DNA of 64,000 nt from Pelagibacteraceae bacterium AG-430-P08 (GCA_003212925.1 QCOL01000003.1:26776-90775), one strand, 5' to 3'; positions 8,743-18,615 are shown, numbered from the stretch's first letter. Notes: generated by a model not told the origin, from the sequence alone. Translations and numbers: made by a program.

Positions 8743-10779
8743 ATGGTAAACTCTGATTATTTAAAAAATTTAAATGAAGCTCAAAAACAAGCTGTTTTAT
8801 TTCTGGATGGACCGCTATTAATAGTTGCTGGAGCTGGATCTGGAAAAACAAAGGTTTTAACAAGCAGAATCGCTCATATAATTAAAAACAAGAAGGCTTT
8901 TCCAAATCAAATTCTTGCAGTTACTTTCACAAATAAAGCTGCAAAAGAAATGCAAGATAGAGTAAGCAAAATTCTTGGTTCATCAGCGGTTGGTTTATCG
9001 TGGCTTGGTACATTTCACTCAATTTGTGCAAAGTTATTAAGAAAACATGCACCGGCAGTTAATCTAAATTCAAATTTTACTATTGTTGATACCGATGATC
9101 AAATCAGGTTAATCAAAAATATTTGTAAAGCAGAAAACATCGACACTAAACAACTTGCTCCAAGGTATATTATTGCCATAATTGATAAATGGAAAAATAA
9201 AGGATTATATCCCAGTGAAGTGAAAGTTGATCCAAAAGATATTTATGAAAAAAAAATTTTGCCTGTTTATAAAATTTATCAACAGAAATTAATAGAATTA
9301 AATGCATGTGACTTTGGTGATTTAATTTTACACTCTGTTAAAATTTTAGAAAAAAATGAGGATATTAGAAAAATCTATTCTAAAAATTTTAAATATATAC
9401 TTGTAGACGAGTATCAAGATACAAATTACATACAAAGCAAATGGTTAAATTTATTAGCAGAAAAAAATAAAAATATATGTTGTGTTGGTGATGATGATCA
9501 ATCAATTTATAGTTGGAGAGGTGCTGAAATAAAAAATTTTTTAGAGTTTGATAAAATTTATCAAAATACTAAAGTAATAAGACTGGAACAAAATTATAGA
9601 TCCTCAAAAAATATTTTATCTGTGGCCTCTTCCTTAATATCTAACAATCAAAATAGGGTTGGAAAGACTCTAAAATCAACAATGGAAGACGGTGATTTAA
9701 TTAAATTAAACTGTTTTAAAAATGGAAAAGATGAAGCAATCGGAGTTTCTGATGAAGTGGAAAAAAATAAAAAAAAATACTCATTAAATAATATTGCAAT
9801 TTTAGTAAGAGCGATTTTTCAAACAAGAGAATTTGAGGAAAGATTTTTAAAAATAGGCATGCCCTACCGAATTTTAGGAGGGATTAAGTTTTATGAGAGA
9901 GCCGAAATTAAAGACTGCATTGCATACCTAAGACTAATTCATCAAGAAAAAGATGATTTAGCTTTTGAAAGAATAGTTAATAATCCTAAGAGATCAATTG
10001 GTGATAGCACGATTAAAATTATTCATGAATACTCAAAAAAAAATAAGATAAGTTTGGAATACTCGGCAAGAAAGATGATAGAAAAAAATCTAATAAAACC
10101 TAAAGCAAAAATAGGTTTAAGTATTTTTTTAGATTTAATTTCAAAATGGAGAAATGATATGAAAATTAGAAAATTTAATCATGTCAAGTTGCTGCAAACA
10201 CTTTTAGATGAGTCTGGATACTCTTCCATGCTAAAAAACAAAAAAGATCTCGAAAATGAAAATCGGTTAGAAAATATTAAAGAATTATTAAGTGCAATGA
10301 AGGAATTTGATAATCTAGAAAGTTTTTTAGACCATGTATCTCTTGCAACTTCTATTGATCAAGATTGGGAAGGCGAAAAAATTAATATGATGACAATGCA
10401 TGCGGCTAAAGGTTTAGAGTTTGATGTGGTTTTTTTACCTGGGTGGGAAGAGGGTTTATTTCCTCATCAAAAATCAATTGAAGAAAAAGGACATAATGGA
10501 TTAGAGGAGGAAAGAAGATTGGCTTATGTGGGTATTACAAGGGCAAAAAAAAATGCAATTATTTCTTTCTCCATGAATAGATTTTATCAAGGAGATTGGA
10601 TTGATAGTATGGCTTCAAGATTTATTGATGAACTTCCAGAAAATAATTTGGAAAAAAATTCATATTTTGACGAAAATAAAGAGATATTTGATGAATTTGA
10701 GTTCAATCAAGATATTGAATTAGATGATGATCCCAAGAGAAGTCCAGGTTGGATTAGATATCAAAAAAGAATTAAATGA
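8743..10779 (+). CDS. uvrD: UvrD/PcrA-type superfamily 1A DNA helicase
   Basis: 678 aa. The Q-motif NEAQKQAV, Walker A AGAGSGKT (about 29-36), Walker B VDEYQDTN, GDDDQSIYSWRGA, and the late motifs TMHAAKGLEFD and RRLAYVGITRAK occur in the canonical SF1A order. It is a 3'-5' helicase that removes UvrC and the excised oligonucleotide during nucleotide excision repair and acts in mismatch repair. It is shorter than E. coli UvrD at the C terminus, as are many alphaproteobacterial versions. Its stop overlaps the start of the aminopeptidase gene by 4 bp (ATGA), implying coupling. Confidence 0.95.
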   Translation: MVNSDYLKNLNEAQKQAVLFLDGPLLIVAGAGSGKTKVLTSRIAHIIKNKKAFPNQILAVTFTNKAAKEMQDRVSKILGSSAVGLSWLGTFHSICAKLLRKHAPAVNLNSNFTIVDTDDQIRLIKNICKAENIDTKQLAPRYIIAIIDKWKNKGLYPSEVKVDPKDIYEKKILPVYKIYQQKLIELNACDFGDLILHSVKILEKNEDIRKIYSKNFKYILVDEYQDTNYIQSKWLNLLAEKNKNICCVGDDDQSIYSWRGAEIKNFLEFDKIYQNTKVIRLEQNYRSSKNILSVASSLISNNQNRVGKTLKSTMEDGDLIKLNCFKNGKDEAIGVSDEVEKNKKKYSLNNIAILVRAIFQTREFEERFLKIGMPYRILGGIKFYERAEIKDCIAYLRLIHQEKDDLAFERIVNNPKRSIGDSTIKIIHEYSKKNKISLEYSARKMIEKNLIKPKAKIGLSIFLDLISKWRNDMKIRKFNHVKLLQTLLDESGYSSMLKNKKDLENENRLENIKELLSAMKEFDNLESFLDHVSLATSIDQDWEGEKINMMTMHAAKGLEFDVVFLPGWEEGLFPHQKSIEEKGHNGLEEERRLAYVGITRAKKNAIISFSMNRFYQGDWIDSMASRFIDELPENNLEKNSYFDENKEIFDEFEFNQDIELDDDPKRSPGWIRYQKRIK

Positions 10780-12473
10780 TTAAAAACAGAATAGATAAAT
10801 TAAGAAATCAATTTATTAAATATAATATTGATGGTTATGTTGTCCCAAAAAATGACGAATTTTTCTCAGAGTATTCAAATAAAGATAGACTAAAAATTAT
10901 ATCTAATTTTACCGGGTCAGCTGGATATGCAGTAATTCTTAAAAAGAAAAGTTTTTTATTTGTTGATGGGAGATATACAATTCAAGCAAAGATTGAAAGC
11001 GGTAAGAACTTTAAGATTATAGATTATGAAAAAATAATTAATACAAATATATTCAAAAATCTAAACCTAGGAATTGATCCCACTTTATTTACTTCAAAAC
11101 AAATTAAAAGATTTTTTTTAAAGAATAACAAAGTAACTTTAATTGATAAAAATTTAGTTGATAAAATTTATCAATTAAAAAGTAAAAAAAAACATCCTTT
11201 TTACACTTTAGACAAAGAACATACTGGTGAAAATCACTTACAAAAAATTTCTAAAGTCTGCTCATATTTAAAGAAAAATAAATCTGATTATTTATTTATC
11301 ACTGCTCCAGAAAATATTGCATGGTTATTAAATATTAGAGGATATGATAACCCAAATAGCCCAATACCTAACTGTTATCTTGTTATAAGTAAAAAAAGAA
11401 ATATTTATCTAATTGTTGAGAGAGATAAATCAAAAAAACTTATTAAAGAAAAAAGATTAAAAAAAAATCAAATAATTGATCCAAAAAATATCTGCTCTTT
11501 ATTTCAAAATTTAAATAAAGGAAGTATTTTAATTGATGAAAAAACTTGCTCTGTGTATTTTGAGGAAATTTTAAAGAAAAGATTTAGCGTAATTAAAAAA
11601 GAAGATCCAATTTACCTTTTTAAATCAGTTAAAAATAAGCTTGAAATTAAAAATACGATAGATGCTCACATCATAGATGGGGTTGCACTAACAAAATTTA
11701 TTTATTGGATAAAAAATAAGAAAAAATTAGATATCACGGAAGTTGATGCTCAAAACAAATTAGAAAAATTTAGAAAAATGAGTTCGAAATATTTATTTCC
11801 AAGTTTTAAAACAATAGCAGGCAGTGGAAAAAATGGAGCTATTGTTCATTATAGAGCAACAAAAAATAATACTAAAACATTAAAAAAAAGTGAAATTTTA
11901 TTATGTGACTCTGGTGGGCAATATAAATTTGGAACCACAGATGTTACAAGAACAATTTGTTTTTCAAATCAAAAAAAATATATCAAAAATATTTATACAA
12001 ATGTTTTAAAAGGACACATCGCAGTAGCTCAAACAGATTTGAATATAAAAAAAACTGGGAAATTGATTGATATCGAGGCAAGAAAATTTCTTAAAAAAAA
12101 TAATATGGATTATACCCATGGAACTGGGCACGGAGTGGGTTATTTTTTAAATGTTCATGAAGGTCCACAAGCTATTTCAAGAAATAATACAATTAAAATT
12201 GAAAATGGAATGATTTTGAGTAATGAACCTGGATATTATAAAAAAGGTAAATTTGGAATACGTATTGAAAATTTAATTTATGCAAAAAAAATTAAAGGTC
12301 GATTATTTTTCAAAAATTTAACTTTGGCACCAATAGAAATTGATTTAATTAATTATAAACTTTTAAATGAAAAGGAGAGAAGTTATCTTTTTAAATATCA
12401 TTTAGAGGTTTATTCAAAATTATCACCATTTCTCAACAAAAATGAAAAAAAATGGTTGACTAGATTTATTTAA
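10776..12473 (+). CDS. pepP: Xaa-Pro aminopeptidase (M24B)
   Basis: 565 aa. It has the long three-domain layout of cytosolic aminopeptidase P: two creatinase-like N-terminal domains (about 1-300) and a C-terminal pita-bread M24 domain. The metal ligands can be read in CDSGGQYKFGTTDVTRT (two Asp), HGTGHGVGYFLNVHEGP (His), NEPGYY (Glu) and GIRIENL (Glu). It releases N-terminal residues that precede proline during peptide turnover. The start overlaps the uvrD stop by 4 bp. The 3' end overlaps convergent ligA by 8 bp. Confidence 0.92.
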   Translation: MIKNRIDKLRNQFIKYNIDGYVVPKNDEFFSEYSNKDRLKIISNFTGSAGYAVILKKKSFLFVDGRYTIQAKIESGKNFKIIDYEKIINTNIFKNLNLGIDPTLFTSKQIKRFFLKNNKVTLIDKNLVDKIYQLKSKKKHPFYTLDKEHTGENHLQKISKVCSYLKKNKSDYLFITAPENIAWLLNIRGYDNPNSPIPNCYLVISKKRNIYLIVERDKSKKLIKEKRLKKNQIIDPKNICSLFQNLNKGSILIDEKTCSVYFEEILKKRFSVIKKEDPIYLFKSVKNKLEIKNTIDAHIIDGVALTKFIYWIKNKKKLDITEVDAQNKLEKFRKMSSKYLFPSFKTIAGSGKNGAIVHYRATKNNTKTLKKSEILLCDSGGQYKFGTTDVTRTICFSNQKKYIKNIYTNVLKGHIAVAQTDLNIKKTGKLIDIEARKFLKKNNMDYTHGTGHGVGYFLNVHEGPQAISRNNTIKIENGMILSNEPGYYKKGKFGIRIENLIYAKKIKGRLFFKNLTLAPIEIDLINYKLLNEKERSYLFKYHLEVYSKLSPFLNKNEKKWLTRFI

Positions 12474-14487
12474 GCATTTTAAGCCAAGAAGACTGGTCTA
12501 AAATTTTTATTTTTAAACCCCTTGCAATATCAATTTTTCTGTTTGTTGGTTTTTCTCCAACTATTAGATAATCAAGTTTTTTTGTTACATTGCTAACTAT
12601 TGACCCCGAATTTTGTTCTATTAGAGATTTCGCCTCAGAACGGCTCATGTTTGAAAGTTTACCAGTGAACATAAACGTTTTATTATTTAATATGCCATCG
12701 GTTTTTTTATTTTCAGCATTTTTTACTGTGAGTATTTTTTCTAAGTTCTGTAAAACGTTTAAATTTGTACTATTTTTAAAAAAATTTTTTATTGAACTAA
12801 TTTGAGTCTCACCAATCCCATCAATATTGATTAAATTATCAAAATTATTTTTTTTGGATAAAGAGACAAAATTTCCTAATGATTTTAAATTTTTTGCTAT
12901 AATTTTAGCATTTTCTAAGCCTATATGTCTAATTCCTAATGCATAAATAAATTTTTCAAATGAAATTATTTTTTTTTGGTTAATTGAATATTTTAAATTT
13001 GAAACTGATTGCTTTCCCCATCCTTCTAAACTCTCTATTTTTACGTAATCAAGTTTAAAGATATCTTGTGGAAATTTGATTAAATTTAAATTCCAAAAAT
13101 TTTCAACAATTTTTTTTCCAAAACCATCAATATTGAAAGCTTCTTTAGAAACAAAATGTTTTATCTTTTCTATTGCCATTTTTTCACATTCATACCCTTC
13201 ACTTGAGCATCTTCTTACAGCATCTTCTTTTTTTGTGGTAAAATTAAAATCTTTAACAGTTTTTGACCCACAAGACGGACAATTTTTCGGAAAATTAAAT
13301 TTTTTTGAATTTTTATTTCTCAATTTTAAGTCAACTGAAATTACATGAGGTATAACATCTCCCGCTCTTTCAATTAAAACCGTATCTCCAATTCTTATAT
13401 CCTTTCTATTTATCTCTTCTTCATTATGCAAAGTTGCATTTGAAACAACAACACCTCCGATTTTTACTGGTTTTATTTTTGCTACAGGTGTTAAGGCGCC
13501 AGTCCTACCAATTTGAATTTCAATATTTTCAATTTTCGAGACACTACTGTTAGCAGAAAACTTATGTGCAATAGCCCACCTTGGAGCATTTGCAACATTT
13601 CCTAATCTTTTTTGTAATCCAAAATCATTTACTTTGTAGACGATTCCATCGATATCAAAATCTATTTGATCTCTTTTTTTTTCAACTTCATTATAATTTT
13701 TCATTAAATTTTTTATTGTTCCAATTGTTTTGTTTAAAGGATTTGTTTTAAAACCCCATTCTTTTAATTTTTTTAAATAATCTTCTTGAGTAGAAACCTC
13801 TAAACCTTTTTCATAACCAAAAGTATAGGCAATAAATCTTAGTGGAATTTTTTGTGTTTCTTTAGAATCTTTTTGTCTCAACGAGCCGGAAGCAGCATTT
13901 CTTGGATTTGCGAATTTATTTTTTAAATTTTTAAAATCGCTGTTTTGAATAAATACCTCACCTCTTATATCTATTTCTTTAGGAAAACTTTTTAATTTGA
14001 TTTCATGCGGGATATCTTTAATTGTTTTTAAGTTTTCTGTAATGTCTTCTCCCTCTTTTCCATCACCTCTTGATAAACCAGTTGTAAATTTTCCATCTTT
14101 AAACAATAAAGATGCTGATATTCCATCAATCTTAGGCTCTGCGCTGTACTCAATATTTAATCCTGTTTCATTATTGAGAAAATTCAAAATTTTTTTTTCA
14201 AAGTTTATAAGATCTTCCTCACTAAATGCATTGCTCAGGGACAACATTGCCGTTTTATGTTTTATTTTTTTAAAAATTTTAGAGGGTTTGAAACCTACAG
14301 AATTAGAGGGAGAATCTTTGTGATTTAAAAATTTATATTGTTTCTCTAAATCAATTATCTCCAATTTTATTTTATCAAACTCACTATCATCAACTAAAGG
14401 TTGATTTAAATTATAGTAATGTTTGTTGTATTTTTGAAATAATTTAATTTTATTTAGATATTTTCTATTAATACTCTCATCAATCAT
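12466..14487 (-). CDS. ligA: NAD-dependent DNA ligase
   Basis: 673 aa, normal length. The adenylated lysine is K119 in AEPKIDGISASL. Downstream are the OB fold, a Cys4 zinc finger (CPSCG ... RCSSEGYEC), helix-hairpin-helix repeats (NIDGIGETQISSI) and a C-terminal BRCT domain (FMFTGKLSNMSRSEAKSLIE). It seals nicks in replication and repair with NAD. It is the last gene of the division cluster and follows bamD by 3 bp. In many alphaproteobacteria recN lies between bamD and ligA; it is missing here. Confidence 0.97.
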   Translation of the reverse strand: MIDESINRKYLNKIKLFQKYNKHYYNLNQPLVDDSEFDKIKLEIIDLEKQYKFLNHKDSPSNSVGFKPSKIFKKIKHKTAMLSLSNAFSEEDLINFEKKILNFLNNETGLNIEYSAEPKIDGISASLLFKDGKFTTGLSRGDGKEGEDITENLKTIKDIPHEIKLKSFPKEIDIRGEVFIQNSDFKNLKNKFANPRNAASGSLRQKDSKETQKIPLRFIAYTFGYEKGLEVSTQEDYLKKLKEWGFKTNPLNKTIGTIKNLMKNYNEVEKKRDQIDFDIDGIVYKVNDFGLQKRLGNVANAPRWAIAHKFSANSSVSKIENIEIQIGRTGALTPVAKIKPVKIGGVVVSNATLHNEEEINRKDIRIGDTVLIERAGDVIPHVISVDLKLRNKNSKKFNFPKNCPSCGSKTVKDFNFTTKKEDAVRRCSSEGYECEKMAIEKIKHFVSKEAFNIDGFGKKIVENFWNLNLIKFPQDIFKLDYVKIESLEGWGKQSVSNLKYSINQKKIISFEKFIYALGIRHIGLENAKIIAKNLKSLGNFVSLSKKNNFDNLINIDGIGETQISSIKNFFKNSTNLNVLQNLEKILTVKNAENKKTDGILNNKTFMFTGKLSNMSRSEAKSLIEQNSGSIVSNVTKKLDYLIVGEKPTNRKIDIARGLKIKILDQSSWLKMLK

Positions 14488-14490
14488 TTT

Positions 14491-15324
14491 TTAAAAAAGG
14501 CTTTTTATTTTACTTAAGATTTTACTTTTTTCTTTCTTTTTGTCTCGAACGGAAACTTTGTATTCTTTATTAAAAATTCTATATGTTTCTTTATACCATT
14601 CACCTGAATTATAATTGTAACCCAGTAATGCAGCATATTTAAGTGACTCTTCCTCCATGCCTAATATGTAATAAATTTCTACTAATCTATGAATTGCTTC
14701 TTCTACATGGTCTGTTGTGTCATAATTATTTAATACATTTTTAAATCTATTTAGAGCGGGTATCCATTTTTTCTTCTTAAAGTAATGTCTGCCAATATAT
14801 ACTTCTTTAGCTGCTAATATATCGTTAATTAAATCAATTTTATATCTCGCATCATAAGCATAATCAGTGTCAGGATAATTTTCGATAATAAAAATGAGTT
14901 CTTTTTTAGATAGCATCAAAGGAGCCAAATCCTTTTTTTCTCCCTCAATAGTCTCATAATAACACATTGCTAAAAGATAATGTGCATAAGCCAAATTTTT
15001 ATCTTTTGGATAGGTTTTAAAATATCTTTTAAGATTCTCTATTGCCAAAGAGTAATAACTTTGTAGATAGTAAGAGTATGATGCCATTAAAACTGATTTT
15101 GGTGCCCATTTAGATTGTGGCAATAATATTTCAACTTCTAAAAATTTTTTACTTGCAGCAAAATAATTACCAGTTTCTAAAAAGTTCATGCCTTTTTTAT
15201 ATGCCGAAATAACTTCGTCACTTTGACTGGTTTCCTTGATAAGTTTAATTTGTTCTACTTCTTTTCCACATGAATTAAAAAATAATAAAGTAAAAAAAAT
15301 TAAAATGATTTTAAATTTAGACAT
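14491..15324 (-). CDS. bamD: BamD outer-membrane assembly lipoprotein
   Basis: 277 aa. A short signal peptide ends in a lipobox LFFNSC with the acylated cysteine at position 19. The body is a series of TPR-like helix pairs (YKKGMNFLETGNYFAASKKF, YAHYLLAMCYYETIEGE, YARYKIDLIND-like segments), typical of BamD/ComL. BamD is an essential subunit of the BAM complex that inserts beta-barrel proteins into the outer membrane. Its place between lpxC and ligA is the usual alphaproteobacterial order. Length is normal. Confidence 0.92.
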   Translation of the reverse strand: MSKFKIILIFFTLLFFNSCGKEVEQIKLIKETSQSDEVISAYKKGMNFLETGNYFAASKKFLEVEILLPQSKWAPKSVLMASYSYYLQSYYSLAIENLKRYFKTYPKDKNLAYAHYLLAMCYYETIEGEKKDLAPLMLSKKELIFIIENYPDTDYAYDARYKIDLINDILAAKEVYIGRHYFKKKKWIPALNRFKNVLNNYDTTDHVEEAIHRLVEIYYILGMEEESLKYAALLGYNYNSGEWYKETYRIFNKEYKVSVRDKKKEKSKILSKIKSLF

Positions 15325-15369
15325 ATATTAAATATATATACTAAAAAAATCTCAAAGATGAATATTTAA

Positions 15370-16290
15370 TTAAGCTATTGACCTTAATAAGCTTCTATTT
15401 ATCAATGTATGTGGAAGTGTTCTCTCTTGTATTTCAATAATAGAAAAATTATCTTTATCTTCAAATACCTTTCTCAGCAAGCTATTTGTCATAAAATGTC
15501 CTCCCTGAGAACAGTTTACACTTGCTATCATTCTATATCCGCATGTAAAAAGATCTCCAATGCAATCTAAAATTTTATGATTAACAAATTCTTTTGTATT
15601 TCTTAAACCATCTTTATTTAAAATATTTTCGTCCTTAACCACTATTGCATTCTCTAAACTTCCACCTTTAGCTAGACCATTTTTTTTTATTACCTCAATA
15701 TCTTCGTATAAGCAGAAAGTTCTTGAATTAAAAATTTCTTCAAGATTATCCTCATAAACATTTACCTTATTTCTTTGATTACCTATAATTTGATTTTGAT
15801 ACTTAAGTTGAAAATCTATGTCTAAACTTAACTTTGAAGGTTCGATTGAAATAAACTTATCACTATTTTTAATTTCTACTTTTCTATTTATTTTTATAAT
15901 CTTAATAGGCTTATTACTTGACTCCAAACCTACTGATAAAATTTCATTTATAAAAAACTTGGCTGATCCATCTAAAATTGGAACTTCTTCATTATCAATT
16001 TCTACTAAAGCATTATCAATTCCAAGTCCAAATAATGCACCCATTAAATGTTCAATAGTTGAAACTTTTACACCATAGCTATTGCTTATAGTTGTGCAAA
16101 GAGCTGTGTTACTTACGTTCATGAAATTTGGATAAATAAGATTATTCTCACTCAAATCGACTCTTTTGAAAACAATTCCAGTATCTGGCTCTGAAGGTTT
16201 AACACAGATTTTAGATATCTTGCCACTGTGAAGACCCACCCCACTAAAAGAAACTTTTTTTTTAATTGTTTTTTGGTTTAATAAAGACAC
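15370..16290 (-). CDS. lpxC: UDP-3-O-acyl-N-acetylglucosamine deacetylase
   Basis: 306 aa with a GTG start (16288-16290). Conserved blocks include GVGLHSGK near the N terminus, STIEHLMGALFGLGIDN with the zinc-ligand His, the FVNHKILDCIGDL block with further metal ligands, and the late QGGHFMTN His. LpxC carries out the committed step of lipid A synthesis on the inner face of the cytoplasmic membrane, so this organism should make lipid A-based LPS. It lies between the ftsA-like gene and bamD; ftsZ, normally just upstream, has moved elsewhere. Confidence 0.95.
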   Translation of the reverse strand: MSLLNQKTIKKKVSFSGVGLHSGKISKICVKPSEPDTGIVFKRVDLSENNLIYPNFMNVSNTALCTTISNSYGVKVSTIEHLMGALFGLGIDNALVEIDNEEVPILDGSAKFFINEILSVGLESSNKPIKIIKINRKVEIKNSDKFISIEPSKLSLDIDFQLKYQNQIIGNQRNKVNVYEDNLEEIFNSRTFCLYEDIEVIKKNGLAKGGSLENAIVVKDENILNKDGLRNTKEFVNHKILDCIGDLFTCGYRMIASVNCSQGGHFMTNSLLRKVFEDKDNFSIIEIQERTLPHTLINRSLLRSIA

Positions 16291-16353
16291 ATTGATGTTT
16301 TAATATTGAGTCACATAAAATTAAAAACAACAAATATTACGAGAAAATACAGA

Positions 16354-17055
16354 TTAATTGAAAAAATTGAAAAATTTCTCAAAAAAACCGAGATTTTTAG
16401 GTTTTTTTCTCGTTAAAATCACTTCATTTTCATTAAAACCAGTCAGAATTTTTTGCGCAACTAACTCTAAATTATTGCTGTCAATGTTAAAAAAGCTATT
16501 AAGATACTGATAACTAATTGTCCTATAAATAGATATCTGGAATTTGTTTAATACTTTTTCAAAATTGTCCAATACATTATTGGGTATACAGATAAAACTT
16601 AGATCCAAAGATAAACTCTTACAGGTATCTTTATCAGGTAAAAAATTATAGTGTTCATTGTCAATATTAAATTGATCAATTTTCATATGAATAACTTCTG
16701 ATTTTTTTAAAGTTTCTTCGCAATAATTCTTTGATTCTATTAACAGATTATTAATTATTTTTGCATTTAGAGGCGTATCATTAATTTTATTTTTTATTGA
16801 AAAATCAACTGAAAAAATTTCCTCATTTTCGATTATTAAATAGATAATTTTAATGAATTCACCCAATTCTTTTTCAATTTTAAAAATGTTTTCATTTAAA
16901 AATTCACTGAATAAATCCAGATCAAATTTTGTATTTTGATCTTTTAAAATAGTTTCCCTTTTGTAATTAATTTTATTTGCCTCACCAAGTGATATAATTA
17001 TAAATTTATTTGAACTAATAAAAATAAATGTTTTATTAACAGAACTACTTTTCAT
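16354..17055 (-). CDS. Reduced FtsA-like division protein (SHS2 region plus C-terminal amphipathic helix)
   Basis: 233 aa in the position of ftsA, overlapping ftsQ by 11 bp and preceding lpxC. FtsA is normally over 400 aa. Residues 1-90 look like the first strands of FtsA domain 1A, and about 90-165 resemble the SHS2 subdomain 1C: VIHMKIDQFNIDN recalls the FtsA strand before its conserved Asp-Gly turn, and LSLDLSFICIPNNVLDNFEK recalls the strand and helix that follow. No phosphate-1, phosphate-2 or adenosine motifs of the actin fold are visible and the 2A/2B domains seem absent. The last residues, GFFEKFFNFFN, would form an amphipathic helix like FtsA's membrane-targeting sequence. The assignment rests on position and these resemblances. 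Confidence 0.6.
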   Translation of the reverse strand: MKSSSVNKTFIFISSNKFIIISLGEANKINYKRETILKDQNTKFDLDLFSEFLNENIFKIEKELGEFIKIIYLIIENEEIFSVDFSIKNKINDTPLNAKIINNLLIESKNYCEETLKKSEVIHMKIDQFNIDNEHYNFLPDKDTCKSLSLDLSFICIPNNVLDNFEKVLNKFQISIYRTISYQYLNSFFNIDSNNLELVAQKILTGFNENEVILTRKKPKNLGFFEKFFNFFN

Positions 17056-17719
17056 TTAATATGATTTGATTTTTTTGGCGAAAGTCGACAATTGTTTTTT
17101 CATTAATTCTTTTTTCATTAGACATTCGAACATACAAATTTAATATTTCCTCAATGTTATTTTTTGGAAGTTTTATTAAATTTCCATTTAGAGTTTCAAT
17201 ATCCCACCTTTTTGATTTGAATATATATAGGTTTGAAATTTCACTAAACTCAAAAAGTGAGCTATCAATTTTACTTTTTAACTTAAGAAACTCTGAAATG
17301 TCTAAATCACCAAATATAAAGGGAAGTTCTAATATGAAATCTTTATTTTCAATTAACTTTCCATTTGATCCAATCAAATAATCAAAACCATTTTTTTTTG
17401 TTTGTGCAAGTATTTCTGTTTTTTCTATAGAGATTTTTAAAGTTGATGGATAATTTTTAAATATTTCAAATTGTTCAATAATATTAATTGAATTGATCTT
17501 TCTTTTTAAATATTCTTTATCTAAATAAAAAATATTTTTAAAATTAGAATCATAAATAATATCTTCAATTTTTTTTCTTTCATCTGGGTTTAAACCATTT
17601 ATCTCTACCTCGCTAATTTTTGGAAAACTAACATTCATGAATGAAATATTATTTATTGATACAAGAAAACAAAACATTAAAAAGTAAACTACAATTTTTT
17701 TACTTATTAATAGATGCAT
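17045..17719 (-). CDS. ftsQ: FtsQ cell division protein
   Basis: 224 aa, somewhat short for FtsQ. One N-terminal transmembrane helix (about 8-27) is followed by a POTRA-type start SEVEINGLNPDERKKIEDII and the beta region with YPSTLKISIEKTEILAQ and RWDIETLNGNLIKLP, which match FtsQ blocks. FtsQ links early and late divisome proteins through FtsB and FtsL in the periplasm. It overlaps ddl by 20 bp upstream and the ftsA-like gene by 11 bp downstream, in the canonical ddl-ftsQ-ftsA order. Confidence 0.88.
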   Translation of the reverse strand: MHLLISKKIVVYFLMFCFLVSINNISFMNVSFPKISEVEINGLNPDERKKIEDIIYDSNFKNIFYLDKEYLKRKINSINIIEQFEIFKNYPSTLKISIEKTEILAQTKKNGFDYLIGSNGKLIENKDFILELPFIFGDLDISEFLKLKSKIDSSLFEFSEISNLYIFKSKRWDIETLNGNLIKLPKNNIEEILNLYVRMSNEKRINEKTIVDFRQKNQIILNEK

Positions 17720-18614
17720 CTTTTAAAATTAATTTAATTAAATTTAAGAAATTAATTCCAATATAATCTGATATCTCTGGAACTAAAGATAGTTTTGTCA
17801 TTCCAGGTTGAGTATTAATTTCTAAAAGATAAAATTTTCCTTTAAAATATTTAAAGTCTGATCTAGTAACACCTCTACATCCCATCAAATTATGTGCTTT
17901 AAAAGTAATGTCCATAAGAGCTTTATATTTTTTTTTTGGCAGGTCTACTGGAATGATATGCTCTGTCTTAGCATTAGAATTGTATTTTGCCTGGTAATCA
18001 TAAAATTTTCTTTTTGGCTTAAGTTCAATTGCTCCGAGCTTTTTCTTTCCAATTATAGCTGATTGTATTTCTCTCCCGGGAATAAATTGTTCTATCAATA
18101 TTTTTTTATAATCTTTTAATAATTTTATCTTTCTCCATAAATTATTCTTGGTACAAATATAAACATTTACACTAGAACCTTCATTAATTGGTTTAATTAC
18201 AACAGGAAAGTTCAACTTTTTTTTTACTAAATTTATAAGTTCTTTATTAGTTTTATTAAAAGTAAAAATGAAATATTTAGGTGTTAAAATTTTATTTTTA
18301 ATAAAAATTTTTTTGGAAATTTCTTTATCCATTGCCTTAGCAGAGGCAATTACACCTGAATGAGTATAAGGTATACCTATTGTCTCAAGGATTGTTTGTA
18401 TATATCCATCTTCTCCAAACTGCCCATGTAGAGCATTAAAAATGAAATGAGGTTTGAAACTTTTTGTTACAGATATTAAATCTTTGTCTGGCTCGCATAT
18501 TTTTACTTTATAATTATTTTTTTTTAGTTCTTTAGCAACCTGTCTTCCTGTCTCCAAGCTGATAATTCTTTCCTTAGAAATACCACCTGAGATTATCAAA
18601 ATTTTTTTTTTCAA
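17700..18614 (-). CDS. ddl: D-alanine--D-alanine ligase
   Basis: 304 aa. An ATP-grasp enzyme with N-terminal ALHGQFGEDGYIQ, the central AMDKEISKKIF and NEGSSVNV blocks, and the C-terminal metal-binding EINTQPGMT. It joins two D-Ala residues to make the dipeptide used by MurF. It follows murB by 1 bp and overlaps ftsQ by 20 bp. The length and motifs are those of the standard DdlB-type enzyme found in dcw clusters. Confidence 0.96.
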   Translation of the reverse strand: MKKKILIISGGISKERIISLETGRQVAKELKKNNYKVKICEPDKDLISVTKSFKPHFIFNALHGQFGEDGYIQTILETIGIPYTHSGVIASAKAMDKEISKKIFIKNKILTPKYFIFTFNKTNKELINLVKKKLNFPVVIKPINEGSSVNVYICTKNNLWRKIKLLKDYKKILIEQFIPGREIQSAIIGKKKLGAIELKPKRKFYDYQAKYNSNAKTEHIIPVDLPKKKYKALMDITFKAHNLMGCRGVTRSDFKYFKGKFYLLEINTQPGMTKLSLVPEISDYIGINFLNLIKLILKDASINK

Positions 18615-18615
18615 T

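Noticed and set aside
8711-8863. 51-residue extension of the AsmA-like ORF
   Set aside because: It overlaps the start of uvrD on the other strand; the ATG at 8710 gives a clean divergent arrangement.
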